The position numbers and the translations under genes are program-made. DNA of 10,000 nucleotides from Asticcacaulis sp. (GTDB lineage: Bacteria; Pseudomonadota; Alphaproteobacteria; Caulobacterales; Caulobacteraceae): the NCBI RefSeq assembly GCF_020217185.1, contig NZ_JAIWNX010000187.1:1-10000 (forward strand). Reading direction: 5' to 3'. This document shows positions 1 through 6,884 of the stretch, piece by piece; positions within the stretch are counted from its first letter, which is position 1, and each line of letters opens with the position of its first letter. The notes beneath the pieces are model-generated. The model was given only the letters and a program-made list of their open reading frames with translations, was not told where the DNA came from and did not search any database.

Positions 1-1277
1 CGGCGGCGCCTGCCACGGCTCCGGCCCCCGCCGCTACGCCGGCTGCGGCCCCGGCGGCGAGCGGTGCCCTGCTCGACGTCAAGACCCCGGTGATGGGCGA
101 GTCGGTGGCCGAAGGCGCCATCTCGCGCTGGGCCAAGAAGGTCGGCGAATCGGTGAAGAAGGACGAAATCCTCGTCGAAATCGAAACCGATAAGGTCGCC
201 GTCGAAGTGGCCTCTCCGGCCGATGGCGTCATCGCGGAAATCGTCGCCGCAGACGGCGCGACCGTCACGCCGGGTCAGGTCATTGCTCGCATCGCCGCGG
301 GCGCTTCGGCGGGTTCTGTGGCCGCTGCCCCTGCTGCCGCTCCGGCTCCGGCGGCTGCCCCCGCTGCGGCCCCGCAAAAGGCCTCTGAGCACCTGTCGCC
401 CGCCGTTCAGCGCATCGTCTCCGAAACCGGCCTGAGCACCGCCGGCATCGCCGGTACGGGTAAAGACGGCCGCATCACCAAGGGCGACGCCCTGGCGGCC
501 CTGGCTACCCCGGCGGCGGTTGCCGTGGCTCCGGTGGCCGCAGCCCCCTCCGCTCCGGTCGCCCCGCGCGAAGTCGGCCCGCGTGAAGAGCGCGTCAAGA
601 TGACCCGCCTGCGTCAAACCATTGCCCGCCGTCTGAAGGAGTCGCAAAACACCGCGGCTCAGCTCACCACCTTCAACGAAGTGGACATGTCCACCGTGAT
701 GAGCCTGCGCAACGCCTATAAGGACGTCTTCGAAAAGCGCCACGGTGTGAAGCTGGGCTTCATGTCCTTCTTCGCCAAGGCCGTCGTCGCCGCCCTGAAG
801 GACATTCCGGCGCTCAACGCCGAAATCGAAGGCACGGATATCATCTACAAGAACCACTACGACCTCGGCGTCGCCGTGGGTACGGAAAAGGGTCTGGTCG
901 TGCCGGTCCTGCGTGACGTCGATGACCTGTCGCTGGCCGGTATCGAAAAGGGCATCGCCGCGCTGGGCAAGCAGGCGCGTGACGGCACCCTGTCGCTGGA
1001 TCAGCTGCAAGGCGGCACCTTCACCATCACCAATGGCGGCATCTATGGGTCGCTGATGTCCACGCCGATCCTCAACATGCCGCAGGTCGGCATTCTGGGG
1101 ATGCACGCCATCAAGGAACGCCCGATGGTCGTCAACGGTCAGATCGTCGCCCGCCCGATGATGTACCTGGCCCTGTCCTACGATCACCGCATCGTGGACG
1201 GCAAGGAAGCCGTGACCTTCCTCGTCCGCGTCAAGGAAGGGCTCGAAGACCCGCAACGTTTCGTCCTCGATGTGTAA
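1..1277 (+). CDS. odhB: Dihydrolipoyl succinyltransferase, E2 of 2-oxoglutarate dehydrogenase (5' end missing)
   Basis: E2 core enzyme of the 2-oxoglutarate dehydrogenase complex: it moves the succinyl group from its swinging lipoyl arm to CoA in the TCA cycle, in the cytoplasm. The frame is open from base 3 with no stop, so the gene starts left of the window; the GTG at 90 is an internal Val codon. Counting from base 3 (424 residues): Ala/Pro linker 1-20; lipoyl domain about 23-98 with ETDKV and lipoyl Lys64 (bases 192-194); Ala/Pro linker 101-127; E3-binding domain 130-166 (starting [10 protein letters not shown]); second Ala/Pro linker; acyltransferase domain about 196-424 with DHRIVDG, catalytic His395 and Asp399. 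The C-terminus DPQRFVLDV resembles succinyltransferases rather than acetyltransferases. A linker before a complete lipoyl domain implies a further domain upstream. A terminator follows. The lpdA gene downstream supports the assignment. Confidence 0.95.
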   Translation, partial: AAPATAPAPAATPAAAPAASGALLDVKTPVMGESVAEGAISRWAKKVGESVKKDEILVEIETDKVAVEVASPADGVIAEIVAADGATVTPGQVIARIAAGASAGSVAAAPAAAPAPAAAPAAAPQKASEHLSPAVQRIVSETGLSTAGIAGTGKDGRITKGDALAALATPAAVAVAPVAAAPSAPVAPREVGPREERVKMTRLRQTIARRLKESQNTAAQLTTFNEVDMSTVMSLRNAYKDVFEKRHGVKLGFMSFFAKAVVAALKDIPALNAEIEGTDIIYKNHYDLGVAVGTEKGLVVPVLRDVDDLSLAGIEKGIAALGKQARDGTLSLDQLQGGTFTITNGGIYGSLMSTPILNMPQVGILGMHAIKERPMVVNGQIVARPMMYLALSYDHRIVDGKEAVTFLVRVKEGLEDPQRFVLDV

Positions 1278-1303
1278 TTTCGCGTGAGGACGTGACCTAT
1301 TGG

Positions 1304-1343
1304 AAAGCCGTTCCGTTCCACGGGGCGGCTTTTCTTTTATTTA
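1304..1343 (+). terminator. Rho-independent terminator after odhB
   Basis: AAAGCCG (1304-1310) pairs with CGGCTTT (1326-1332). The stem extends inward through two G-U pairs and CCG/CGG to a five-base loop (1316-1320), giving about 12 bp. A T-rich tail (TTTTCTTTTATTT, 1330-1342) follows. It lies 27 bases after the odhB stop and 30 bases before the next start codon, so it separates odhB from the lipoprotein gene. It also argues against the GTG at 1292 as a start, because that reading frame would run through the hairpin. Confidence 0.85.
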
Positions 1344-1353
1344 GAGTCGCGGT

Positions 1354-1362
1354 TTATCCACA
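1354..1362 (+). promoter_or_regulatory. DnaA-box-like site TTATCCACA
   Basis: The nine bases match the classical DnaA box TTATNCACA exactly. The site lies between the odhB terminator and the ribosome binding site of the patatin-like gene, touching the latter, and 5 bp after a GANTC site (GAGTC, 1344-1348), the CcrM methylation target in Caulobacterales. The match is seen; DnaA binding is inferred. A single box could be chance. Confidence 0.4.
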
Positions 1363-1372
1363 GGGGAGCCTC

Positions 1373-2563
1373 ATGCTGAAACGTCTTGTCCTGATCGTTA
1401 TGGCCTTTAGCCTGAGCGGCTGTCTGACGCTTCAGCGCACCGAGACGGAGTACCCACGCGCGGCGGACTATCAGCCGGTGGGTTTTCCCAATGTGCGCTT
1501 TTCGGCCACCGATCCCAATATTCCCGCCCGCCTCGAAGCCGATGCGCGCAAGGACATGCAACTGAACGGGATGCAGCGCTTCGACGTGCTGGCCCTGTCC
1601 GGTGGCGGCGCAGACGGCGCCTTCGGGGCCGGGGTCCTGGCCGGATGGAGCAAGCGCGGTGACCGCCCGCAGTTTCGCATGGTCACCGGGGTTTCAACGG
1701 GGGCTCTGATCGCGCCCTTCGCCTATCTGGGCTCCGCCTATGATGAGAAGCTGAAAGACGCCTATACCAGCGGCGTGGCCGACAGCCTGACCAAGTCACG
1801 CGGACTGTTGTCGCTGTTCACGCCGGGGGTGTTGGATTCGAAGGCCCTGTACGGGCTCGTCAGCACCTATGTCGATGAGACCATGGTGCGCGATATTGCC
1901 CGCGAACACCTCAAAGGGCGGCGCTTGCTGGTCGGTACGACCAATCTCGATGCCCAGACGGGCGTGCTGTGGGATCTGGGGGAAATCTCGGCCATTGCCG
2001 TTCGCGACGGCTCAGCCGGCAAGATGCGCGAGGCCATGGACCTGATCCGTCAGGTGCTGGTTGCCTCGTCTTCGGTCCCGGCCGCCTTCGCGCCGGTGAT
2101 GATCACGGTCGAACCGGTGCCGGGCGGGCACGGCGTGCCGACCGGTCCGCGTCCGTTTCAGGAAATGCACGTCGATGGCGGCGTGACCCTGCCCTTCTTC
2201 ATCCTGCCCGAGTCCATGATGAACTGGACCGTGCCCAAAGGCCTGATCAGTGGCGGGCATATCTATGTCATCATCAATGGCAAGATTACGCCGCAGCCTG
2301 CCATCACTCCGTACAATGCGCTGGAAATCATGGGCCGCTCGCTCGACACCCTGACCAAGGCGCAGGCGCGCGGGACTTTGATCAGCCTCTATGCCTTCGC
2401 CCAGCGCAGCCAGATGGACGTATCCGAAGTCGCCCTGCCGGATGAATTTATCGAAGGCGGGCTTCTGGCCTTTGAAAAGGACTCGATGCGCCGCGTCTTC
2501 TATTACGGCTATCAGTTGGGGGCGTCGGACAAACTATGGAAGCCAGACGCGCCAGCCAATTGA
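1373..2563 (+). CDS. Patatin-like phospholipase family lipoprotein
   Basis: Predicted membrane-anchored serine lipid acyl hydrolase; the substrate is unknown. The ATG at 1373 is chosen because AGGGGAG (1362-1368) sits four bases upstream and the first 17 residues form a lipoprotein signal: basic MLKRL, a hydrophobic core, and lipobox LSGC with Cys17. A GTG start at 1292 would cross the odhB terminator. The product has 396 residues. Patatin motifs are in the usual order: glycine-rich oxyanion loop SGGGADGAFGAG (76-87), nucleophile elbow GVSTG with Ser108, ASSSVPAAFAP (231-241), and DGG with Asp268 as second member of the Ser-Asp dyad. The full catalytic set is therefore present. The lipobox suggests a mature protein on the periplasmic side of a membrane; residue 18 is Leu, not Asp, so inner-membrane retention is not indicated. 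No similar gene is nearby, and the link to odhB and lpdA is only positional. Confidence 0.9.
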   Translation: MLKRLVLIVMAFSLSGCLTLQRTETEYPRAADYQPVGFPNVRFSATDPNIPARLEADARKDMQLNGMQRFDVLALSGGGADGAFGAGVLAGWSKRGDRPQFRMVTGVSTGALIAPFAYLGSAYDEKLKDAYTSGVADSLTKSRGLLSLFTPGVLDSKALYGLVSTYVDETMVRDIAREHLKGRRLLVGTTNLDAQTGVLWDLGEISAIAVRDGSAGKMREAMDLIRQVLVASSSVPAAFAPVMITVEPVPGGHGVPTGPRPFQEMHVDGGVTLPFFILPESMMNWTVPKGLISGGHIYVIINGKITPQPAITPYNALEIMGRSLDTLTKAQARGTLISLYAFAQRSQMDVSEVALPDEFIEGGLLAFEKDSMRRVFYYGYQLGASDKLWKPDAPAN

Positions 2564-2581
2564 ACCGGACGGGCAATCGTG

Positions 2582-2690
2582 TTTTAGAGCATTCGTCGGC
2601 TCAGTTGAGCCGCCGAAGGGCTCAAATATTTTGTTGTGTCGCGCATTTGATTCCGAAAACCGTTGCACACTTTTCGGAATGCGCTTTAAT
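2582..2690. repeat. Palindromic intergenic repeat, REP/MITE-like
   Basis: Two hairpins fill this spacer. The first pairs TTCG-T-CGGCTCA (2592-2603) with TGAGCCG-C-CGAA (2606-2617), one mismatch in 12. The second pairs TTCCGAAAA (2651-2659) perfectly with TTTTCGGAA (2671-2679), and GCGCA (2641-2645) with TGCGC (2680-2684) extends it around a TTTGA bulge. The outer ends TTTAGAGCATTC (2583-2594) and GAATGCGCTTTA (2677-2688) are imperfect inverted copies (9 of 12). From memory, similar TTCCGAAAACCG...TTTTCGGAATGCGC strings recur in alphaproteobacterial intergenic DNA; I could not check this. The first hairpin might also end the lipoprotein transcript, though no T-run follows directly. Confidence 0.55.
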
Positions 2691-2699
2691 AAAACCAAA

Positions 2700-2705
2700 T
2701 ATAAT
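2700..2705 (+). promoter_or_regulatory. Candidate -10 box TATAAT
   Basis: A perfect TATAAT lies in an A/T-rich stretch (2685-2710), unusual for this G+C-rich window, 23 bases before the start codon of the secreted-protein gene. No good TTGACA lies 16-18 bases upstream; that position falls in the right arm of the palindromic repeat. If it is used, the 5' leader would be very short, about 17 bases. Confidence 0.35.
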
Positions 2706-2728
2706 TATTCCTGTCAGGGGGAGCCTTC

Positions 2729-3613
2729 ATGTCTGTTCTGTTCCGCGCGGCTGTGACCGCCACTGCCGCCTTTTGTCTGCTGGTGTCCCCGGTCGCGCAG
2801 GCCGCCACCAACAGCAAGGCGGGCACCTTTAATTCCGCCGCGTCGCGCAAGGCCTGGCCGCACATCCAGCGCGCCATGACCGGCGATATGGCCGACATGG
2901 CCGACAAGGCGACGGAGCTGAAAGCGGAATATGTGCTGTCTTACGGGCTGGCGCTGGAGATGGGGCGCGAACCGGTCAGCCTCACCAGCCTGCAAAAATC
3001 GCGCATCCAGAATGTGTTTCAGGACTTCCTGAACATGTACATCCGCAAATCTGACAATATCAAACTGGATGGCCGTGAAGAGGCCCTGCTGGGGCAGCCG
3101 GATTTCTGGATCATGGTGGCGCGTGAGCTGGGGCGGCCGCAAACCCTGGCCATGATGCGTGAAATCCCCCTGCCGGGCATGGATGGCATGTCGGGCAGCG
3201 GCGGATCAGCCTTCTTCACCGGGGGCGGCGGCGTGGACAATCAGTTCAGCAAGGAAGACTATACGCTGAAAGGCGACAAGGTGCTGAACCGCTACATGGT
3301 TTATGCGTCGCAGTCCTGCGTCATCTATGCCCGCACGGCGCAACGCATGAAGCGCGTGCTGGCCATTCCGGCCTCGGAAACACCGCACCTGACGGCCGCG
3401 GCCTATAAGCAGACCTATGATACGGCGCTTATGCTCTACAAGGACGCCAACCGTCAGGGACCGCAGGCCTGCGGGTCGCGCGACTTCTATAATCAGGTCC
3501 TCACCTATGCCGACCGCAATATGGGGGGGCTGGAAAAGCTGAAGGCCGATCCGACACTGGCCGCCGCCGCCATCGGTGAGGCGGACACCTCCTCTCAGGC
3601 GAATAAGCCATAG
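2729..3613 (+). CDS. Secreted protein of unknown function
   Basis: I do not recognise the family. The ATG at 2729 has a strong ribosome binding site, AGGGGGAG (2716-2723), five bases upstream. The 294-residue product begins with a clear Sec signal peptide: Arg6, a hydrophobic core, and cleavage site AQA before Ala26. The mature part is mostly polar and probably helical. It has a Gly/Ser-rich stretch (about 150-169, including FFTGGGG) dividing it into two parts, and two cysteines (Cys197, Cys248) that could form a disulfide in the periplasm. No catalytic motif, lipobox or later membrane segment is visible. The leader closely resembles that of the patatin-like gene (CAGGGG(G)AGCCT(T)C before ATG), so the two may be expressed alike. 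A periplasmic or secreted location is inferred from the signal peptide only. Confidence 0.85.
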   Translation: MSVLFRAAVTATAAFCLLVSPVAQAATNSKAGTFNSAASRKAWPHIQRAMTGDMADMADKATELKAEYVLSYGLALEMGREPVSLTSLQKSRIQNVFQDFLNMYIRKSDNIKLDGREEALLGQPDFWIMVARELGRPQTLAMMREIPLPGMDGMSGSGGSAFFTGGGGVDNQFSKEDYTLKGDKVLNRYMVYASQSCVIYARTAQRMKRVLAIPASETPHLTAAAYKQTYDTALMLYKDANRQGPQACGSRDFYNQVLTYADRNMGGLEKLKADPTLAAAAIGEADTSSQANKP

Positions 3614-3629
3614 GCAAGACCCGCCGCAT

Positions 3630-3650
3630 GGGTTAAAACAGCGTTAACCC
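3630..3650 (+). promoter_or_regulatory. CtrA-type binding site TTAA-N7-TTAAC
   Basis: TTAA (3633-3636), seven bases, then TTAAC (3644-3648) matches the Caulobacter CtrA consensus exactly. It sits inside the perfect inverted repeat GGGTTAA-N7-TTAACCC (3630-3650), between the stop of the secreted-protein gene and the start of the membrane-protein gene, 24 bases before that start. No T-run follows the palindrome, so a terminator is less likely. The sequence match is seen; regulation by CtrA is inferred. Confidence 0.6.
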
Positions 3651-3671
3651 TGTTCTGCGGAGCGCTTTTCC

Positions 3672-4223
3672 ATGAAGTACGTGCGTTGGTTTATCGCCCT
3701 GATTGTTGTGGCCTATGTCGGATGGATCGCCTTTCCGGTCATCAAATCGGCCCTGACCCCCAGCTATGCACCGCAGGTTTCCATGCGGCAGGCCGATGTC
3801 GATACGCATGTCGGCGGGGCCAGTATCCTGAGCGCCGATGACTCCTACGGAGCCGATGTGACGGCCGTGCCCTCCGACTCCATTCAGGGCGAAACCGCCG
3901 TCGCGGCCATAGAGACCGACAACAAGCCGGTCATCTGGCTGTGGGGCGGGGTGATCGTCTTCTATCTGATCGCGGCGTTTCTGTTTGCCAAGGGCAATGT
4001 GCGCGCGGCTCTGGCCTATGGCGCGGCCTTTGTGGCCGACGTGGTGCTGACCTTCCTGACCAAGGGCGAGGCGGGATCGGGCCTGTTTGACCGCATCCTC
4101 GAAATCCTCTCCGGTTGGGACCCGCGCTATACGCTGACTCTGGTGGCCATGGTGCTGGGCTTCATCATCCTGATGGCGCGCGGCCGCCCGTTGCCAAAGC
4201 GCCATCTGGCTTACGAAAACTAG
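3672..4223 (+). CDS. Integral membrane protein of unknown function, four predicted helices
   Basis: I do not recognise the family. The product has 183 residues, starting at ATG 3672 with a modest GGAG (3659-3662) nine bases upstream. Four hydrophobic segments are visible: about 4-24, 87-106, 110-130 and 153-169. A polar, acidic 60-residue section (25-85) lies between the first and second. Basic residues flank the helices (Lys2, Arg5; Lys107, Arg111; Arg170, Arg172, Lys176, Arg177). The C-terminal tail RGRPLPKRHLAYEN is basic and probably cytoplasmic, which with four helices would also place the N-terminus inside and the 25-85 section in the periplasm. No enzyme or transporter motif is seen. 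The CtrA-type site just upstream suggests cell-cycle-dependent expression, an inference. The gene ends 98 bases before lpdA. Confidence 0.85.
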   Translation: MKYVRWFIALIVVAYVGWIAFPVIKSALTPSYAPQVSMRQADVDTHVGGASILSADDSYGADVTAVPSDSIQGETAVAAIETDNKPVIWLWGGVIVFYLIAAFLFAKGNVRAALAYGAAFVADVVLTFLTKGEAGSGLFDRILEILSGWDPRYTLTLVAMVLGFIILMARGRPLPKRHLAYEN

Positions 4224-4321
4224 CGTTTCCTCTCAAAATACCCACATAGGGCTTGACCCCCGCCGCTTGGAATTTTACGGCAGGGCAGGAAGTCTTATGC
4301 GCTAAATTAAGGGCCATCGCC

Positions 4322-5731
4322 ATGTCTCAGGACCAAAGCTTCGACGTCGTCATCATCGGGGGCGGCCCCGGCGGCTACAATGCCGCTATCCGCGCCGGTC
4401 AACTGGGTCTCAAGACCGCCATCGTTGAATCGCGCGGCGTTCTGGGCGGGACCTGCCTGAACGTCGGCTGTATGCCGTCGAAGGCCCTGCTGCACGCTTC
4501 GGAACTGTTCGAAGCCGCCCAGCACGAATTCAAGACCATCGGCATCGAGGTCCCCGCGCCGACGCTCAACCTCGTCCAGATGATGAAGGCCAAGCAGGAC
4601 AGCGTGGCCGCCCTGACCAAGGGCATCGAATTCCTGATGAAGAAGAACAAGGTCACCTACTTCGTCGGCTTCGGCAAGATCGAAGGTCAGGGCAAGGTGT
4701 CGGTCACGGCGCAGGACGGTTCGGTCCAGCACCTGACCACCAAAAATATCGTCATCGCCACGGGCTCTGAGCCGACCCCGCTGCCGGGTGTCACCGTTGA
4801 TCAGAAGCAGATCGTGGACTCGACCGGTGCCCTGTCGCTGCCGGCGGTGCCGAAGCACCTCGTCGTTGTGGGCGCGGGCATTATCGGCCTCGAACTCGGT
4901 TCGGTGTGGCGTCGCCTCGGCGCCAAGGTGACGGTGGTGGAATTCCTCGACCGCATCACGCCGGGCATGGACACCGAAGTCGCCACGGGCTTCCAGAAGA
5001 TTCTGGCCAAGCAGGGCTTTGCCTTCAAACTGGGCACCAAGGTCACCGCGGCCAAGACGGGCGCGACCGGTGTCACCCTTTCGCTGGAAGCGGCTAAGGG
5101 GGGTAACCCCGAAACCCTCGAAGCCGATGTGGTGCTGGTCGCCATTGGTCGCCGTCCTTTCACGCAAGGTCTGGGCCTCGAAAGCGTGGGGATTACCACC
5201 GATCAGCGCGGCTTCATCCCGACCAACCATTTCAAAACCGCGGCACCGGGCGTGTGGGCGATTGGTGACGTGATCACTGGCCCGATGCTGGCGCACAAGG
5301 CCGAAGAAGACGCCGTGGCGGCCATCGAGCTGATCGCTGGTAAGGCCGGTCATGTTGATTATGATCTGGTCCCGTCGGTCGTCTATACCTTCCCGGAAGT
5401 GGCCTGGGTCGGCAAGACCGAAGACCAGCTCAAGGCGGCGGGCGTGCAGTATAAGGTCGGCAAGTTCCCGTTCATGGCCAACAGCCGCGCCAAGATCAAT
5501 CATGAGACCGATGGCTTCGTGAAGTTCCTGGCGGATGCCAGGACGGACCGCGTCTATGGCGTGCACATCATGGGCCCGCAGGCGGGTGAAATGATCGGTG
5601 AAGCCTGCGTGCTGATGGCGTTCGGCGGCGCTTCGGAGGACCTCGCGCGCATCTGCCACCCGCACCCGACCCGTTCGGAAGCCGTGCGTCAGGCGGCTAT
5701 GGGCGTCGAAGGCTGGACGATGCAGGCGTAA
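4322..5731 (+). CDS. lpdA: Dihydrolipoyl dehydrogenase (E3)
   Basis: FAD enzyme that reoxidises the dihydrolipoyl arm of E2 and passes electrons to NAD+; a cytoplasmic homodimer bound to the E2 core. The ATG at 4322 gives 469 residues, the normal family length, and starts just before the FAD fold; a TTG at 4253 in frame would add 23 residues unlike the family. Motifs: GGGPGG (13-18) for FAD; redox pair Cys45/Cys50 in GGTCLNVGC; ATGSEP (146-151); NAD-binding GAGIIG (184-189) with Glu207 at the end of the strand; AIGDV with Asp316; and HPHPTRSE with His448 and Glu453, the catalytic base pair contributed across the dimer. All key residues are present. The ribosome binding site is weak (AAGGG, 4309-4313). 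TTGACC at 4253-4258 could be a -35 box, but no convincing -10 follows. Proximity to odhB points to service in 2-oxoglutarate dehydrogenase; sharing with pyruvate dehydrogenase or glycine cleavage is possible. Confidence 0.96.
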   Translation: MSQDQSFDVVIIGGGPGGYNAAIRAGQLGLKTAIVESRGVLGGTCLNVGCMPSKALLHASELFEAAQHEFKTIGIEVPAPTLNLVQMMKAKQDSVAALTKGIEFLMKKNKVTYFVGFGKIEGQGKVSVTAQDGSVQHLTTKNIVIATGSEPTPLPGVTVDQKQIVDSTGALSLPAVPKHLVVVGAGIIGLELGSVWRRLGAKVTVVEFLDRITPGMDTEVATGFQKILAKQGFAFKLGTKVTAAKTGATGVTLSLEAAKGGNPETLEADVVLVAIGRRPFTQGLGLESVGITTDQRGFIPTNHFKTAAPGVWAIGDVITGPMLAHKAEEDAVAAIELIAGKAGHVDYDLVPSVVYTFPEVAWVGKTEDQLKAAGVQYKVGKFPFMANSRAKINHETDGFVKFLADARTDRVYGVHIMGPQAGEMIGEACVLMAFGGASEDLARICHPHPTRSEAVRQAAMGVEGWTMQA

Positions 5732-5743
5732 ACTTTTTGGGGC

Positions 5744-5775
5744 GTGGGGCCAAAGAAAGTATCTTGGGGTCCCAC
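5744..5775. repeat. Imperfect hairpin after lpdA
   Basis: GTGGG (5744-5748) and CCAA (5750-5753) pair with TTGG (5764-5767) and CCCAC (5771-5775), with a small internal loop. It lies 12 bases after the lpdA stop and just before the 21-bp terminator stem. It could assist termination or stabilise the mRNA end; no function is shown. Confidence 0.4.
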
Positions 5776-5785
5776 AAACCTTTTA

Positions 5786-5832
5786 TTCAAAGAAAAACCC
5801 CTTCGGTTTCGCCGAAGGGGTTTTTCTTTGAA
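5786..5832. terminator. Bidirectional terminator, 21-bp perfect stem, between lpdA and xerC
   Basis: Bases 5786-5806 are perfectly complementary to 5812-5832, with a five-base loop TTTCG. The G+C core CCCCTTCGG/CCGAAGGGG is flanked by AAAAA/TTTTT tracts, so each strand ends its core with a T-run. It lies between the converging lpdA and xerC genes and fits a terminator for both. Confidence 0.92.
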
Positions 5833-5841
5833 GGAGAAGAC

Positions 5842-5860
5842 TTGGGGCCGCAGGCCCCAA
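5842..5860. repeat. Perfect short hairpin TTGGGGCC-GCA-GGCCCCAA
   Basis: An 8-bp perfect stem with a three-base loop lies 15 bases from the xerC stop, between that stop and the bidirectional terminator. It has no T-run of its own on either strand. A supporting 3'-end structure for the xerC transcript is the simplest reading. Confidence 0.5.
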
Positions 5861-5875
5861 ACCCCGAAACAGGTT

Positions 5876-6790
5876 TCAGCCCTTCGGATGCGCCGCCGCA
5901 TAGGCGCTGAGCAGACGTTCGGCATCGACCTGCGTGTATTTTTGCGTCGTCGATAGAGACGCATGGCCCAGCAGTTCCTGAATCGAGCGCAGGTCCGCCC
6001 CTGAGCCCAAGAGGTGCGTGGCAAACGAATGTCTGAGGGCGTGCGGCGTGGCGCGATCCGACAGGCCCAGCCGTGAACGCAGATGCTGCACGCTCAGTTG
6101 CACGTGGCGCGGGCTGAGCGGCCCGCCGCGCGGTGCGCGAAATAGCGCGTCCTCTGGTACTAGTGTAAAGGGCTGGAGGCGCTTATAGGCGTCCACGGCC
6201 TCGCGCACAGCCTCAAGCACGGGCACCAGCCGCGTCTTGTTGCCCTTCCCCACAATGCGCAGCGTCTCGCCCAGTGGCGTGTCCTTGACCGTCAGCGACA
6301 GGGCTTCGGAAATGCGCAAACCGCAGCCATAGAGCAGCAGCAGTACGGCGCGGTCGCGCGCTGCCTCCCACTCGGACTTGTCGGCATCCAACTCGATTTC
6401 AGTAAGCAGACCCTGCGCCTGATCCTCATTCAGCGGGCGCGGCAGGCTGGTCTTCAGGCGTGGCCCCTGAGTGAGCGCCACCTGCGCATTGGCATAGCCC
6501 AGATGCAGGTCGAGATAGCTATGAAATGATTTGATAGCCGACAGGTGCTGCGCCAGAGACCGCGCCGATAAGGGCTCATCCTTGCCGCGCAGATAGGCCA
6601 TCCATCCGCGAATATCGGCAGAGGTCAGATGCGCCAGGTCGGTCAGGTCGATGTCAGCGCCTAACGCCTTGCGCAGATGTCCAATATAGAGGGCAAAGGC
6701 GTGGCCATAGGCTTCCAGCGTGCGCGGCGACACGCGCTTTTGCGCCTTGAGATACTGGAGCCAGTGCAAACGGGCATCGTCGATGGTCAT
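5876..6790 (-). CDS. xerC: Tyrosine recombinase XerC
   Basis: Site-specific recombinase that, with XerD, resolves chromosome dimers at dif during segregation. The ATG at 6790 gives 304 residues and an N-terminus the same length as E. coli XerC before the QKRVSP region. An in-frame TTG (6820) or GTG (6817) adds 9-10 residues and has a better-placed AAGG upstream, so the true start is uncertain; near the ATG the GAAGG is only one base away. SAM-like N-terminal DNA-binding domain about 4-100, catalytic domain about 120-304. The full catalytic set is visible: Arg159 (GCGLRISE), Lys182 (GKGNK), His250 and Arg253 (HALRHSFATH), His276 (LGHASLSTTQ) and nucleophile Tyr285 (KYTQVD). The AAHP near the C-terminus is typical of XerC. 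Beside a DUF484 gene, as in gamma-proteobacteria, which favours XerC over XerD or a phage integrase. Confidence 0.94.
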   Translation of the reverse strand: MTIDDARLHWLQYLKAQKRVSPRTLEAYGHAFALYIGHLRKALGADIDLTDLAHLTSADIRGWMAYLRGKDEPLSARSLAQHLSAIKSFHSYLDLHLGYANAQVALTQGPRLKTSLPRPLNEDQAQGLLTEIELDADKSEWEAARDRAVLLLLYGCGLRISEALSLTVKDTPLGETLRIVGKGNKTRLVPVLEAVREAVDAYKRLQPFTLVPEDALFRAPRGGPLSPRHVQLSVQHLRSRLGLSDRATPHALRHSFATHLLGSGADLRSIQELLGHASLSTTQKYTQVDAERLLSAYAAAHPKG

Positions 6791-6884
6791 GCCTTCACTG
6801 TAGAAGGCAATCGTCACCAATTATTTACCTTGTGACGTAGTCTGAGAGGCTGTCCAGAAAGCCGACTAACTTTCGGCATAAAAC

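Noticed and set aside
300..372. Low-complexity GCC/CCG-rich stretch as a possible DNA repeat
   Set aside because: It encodes the in-frame Ala/Pro linker between the lipoyl and E3-binding domains, which is normal for E2 proteins.
1292..1372. N-terminal extension of the patatin-like gene from GTG 1292
   Set aside because: It would run through the odhB terminator hairpin and put 27 residues before a complete lipoprotein signal peptide that has its own ribosome binding site at ATG 1373.
3630..3650. Terminator reading of the GGGTTAA-N7-TTAACCC palindrome
   Set aside because: The stem is A/T-rich and no T-run follows on the + strand. The exact CtrA-type spacing explains it better, though a weak 3'-end role for the secreted-protein gene is not excluded.
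4307..5665. Open frame of 452 codons on the minus strand opposite lpdA
   Set aside because: It is the antisense shadow of a G+C-rich gene whose + strand product carries every dihydrolipoyl dehydrogenase motif. The antisense product shows no recognisable domain.
5876..6790. Phage integrase or integron-type recombinase, hence a mobile element
   Set aside because: Length, motifs and the DUF484 neighbour fit housekeeping XerC. No att-like direct repeats, tRNA gene or phage genes are visible nearby.
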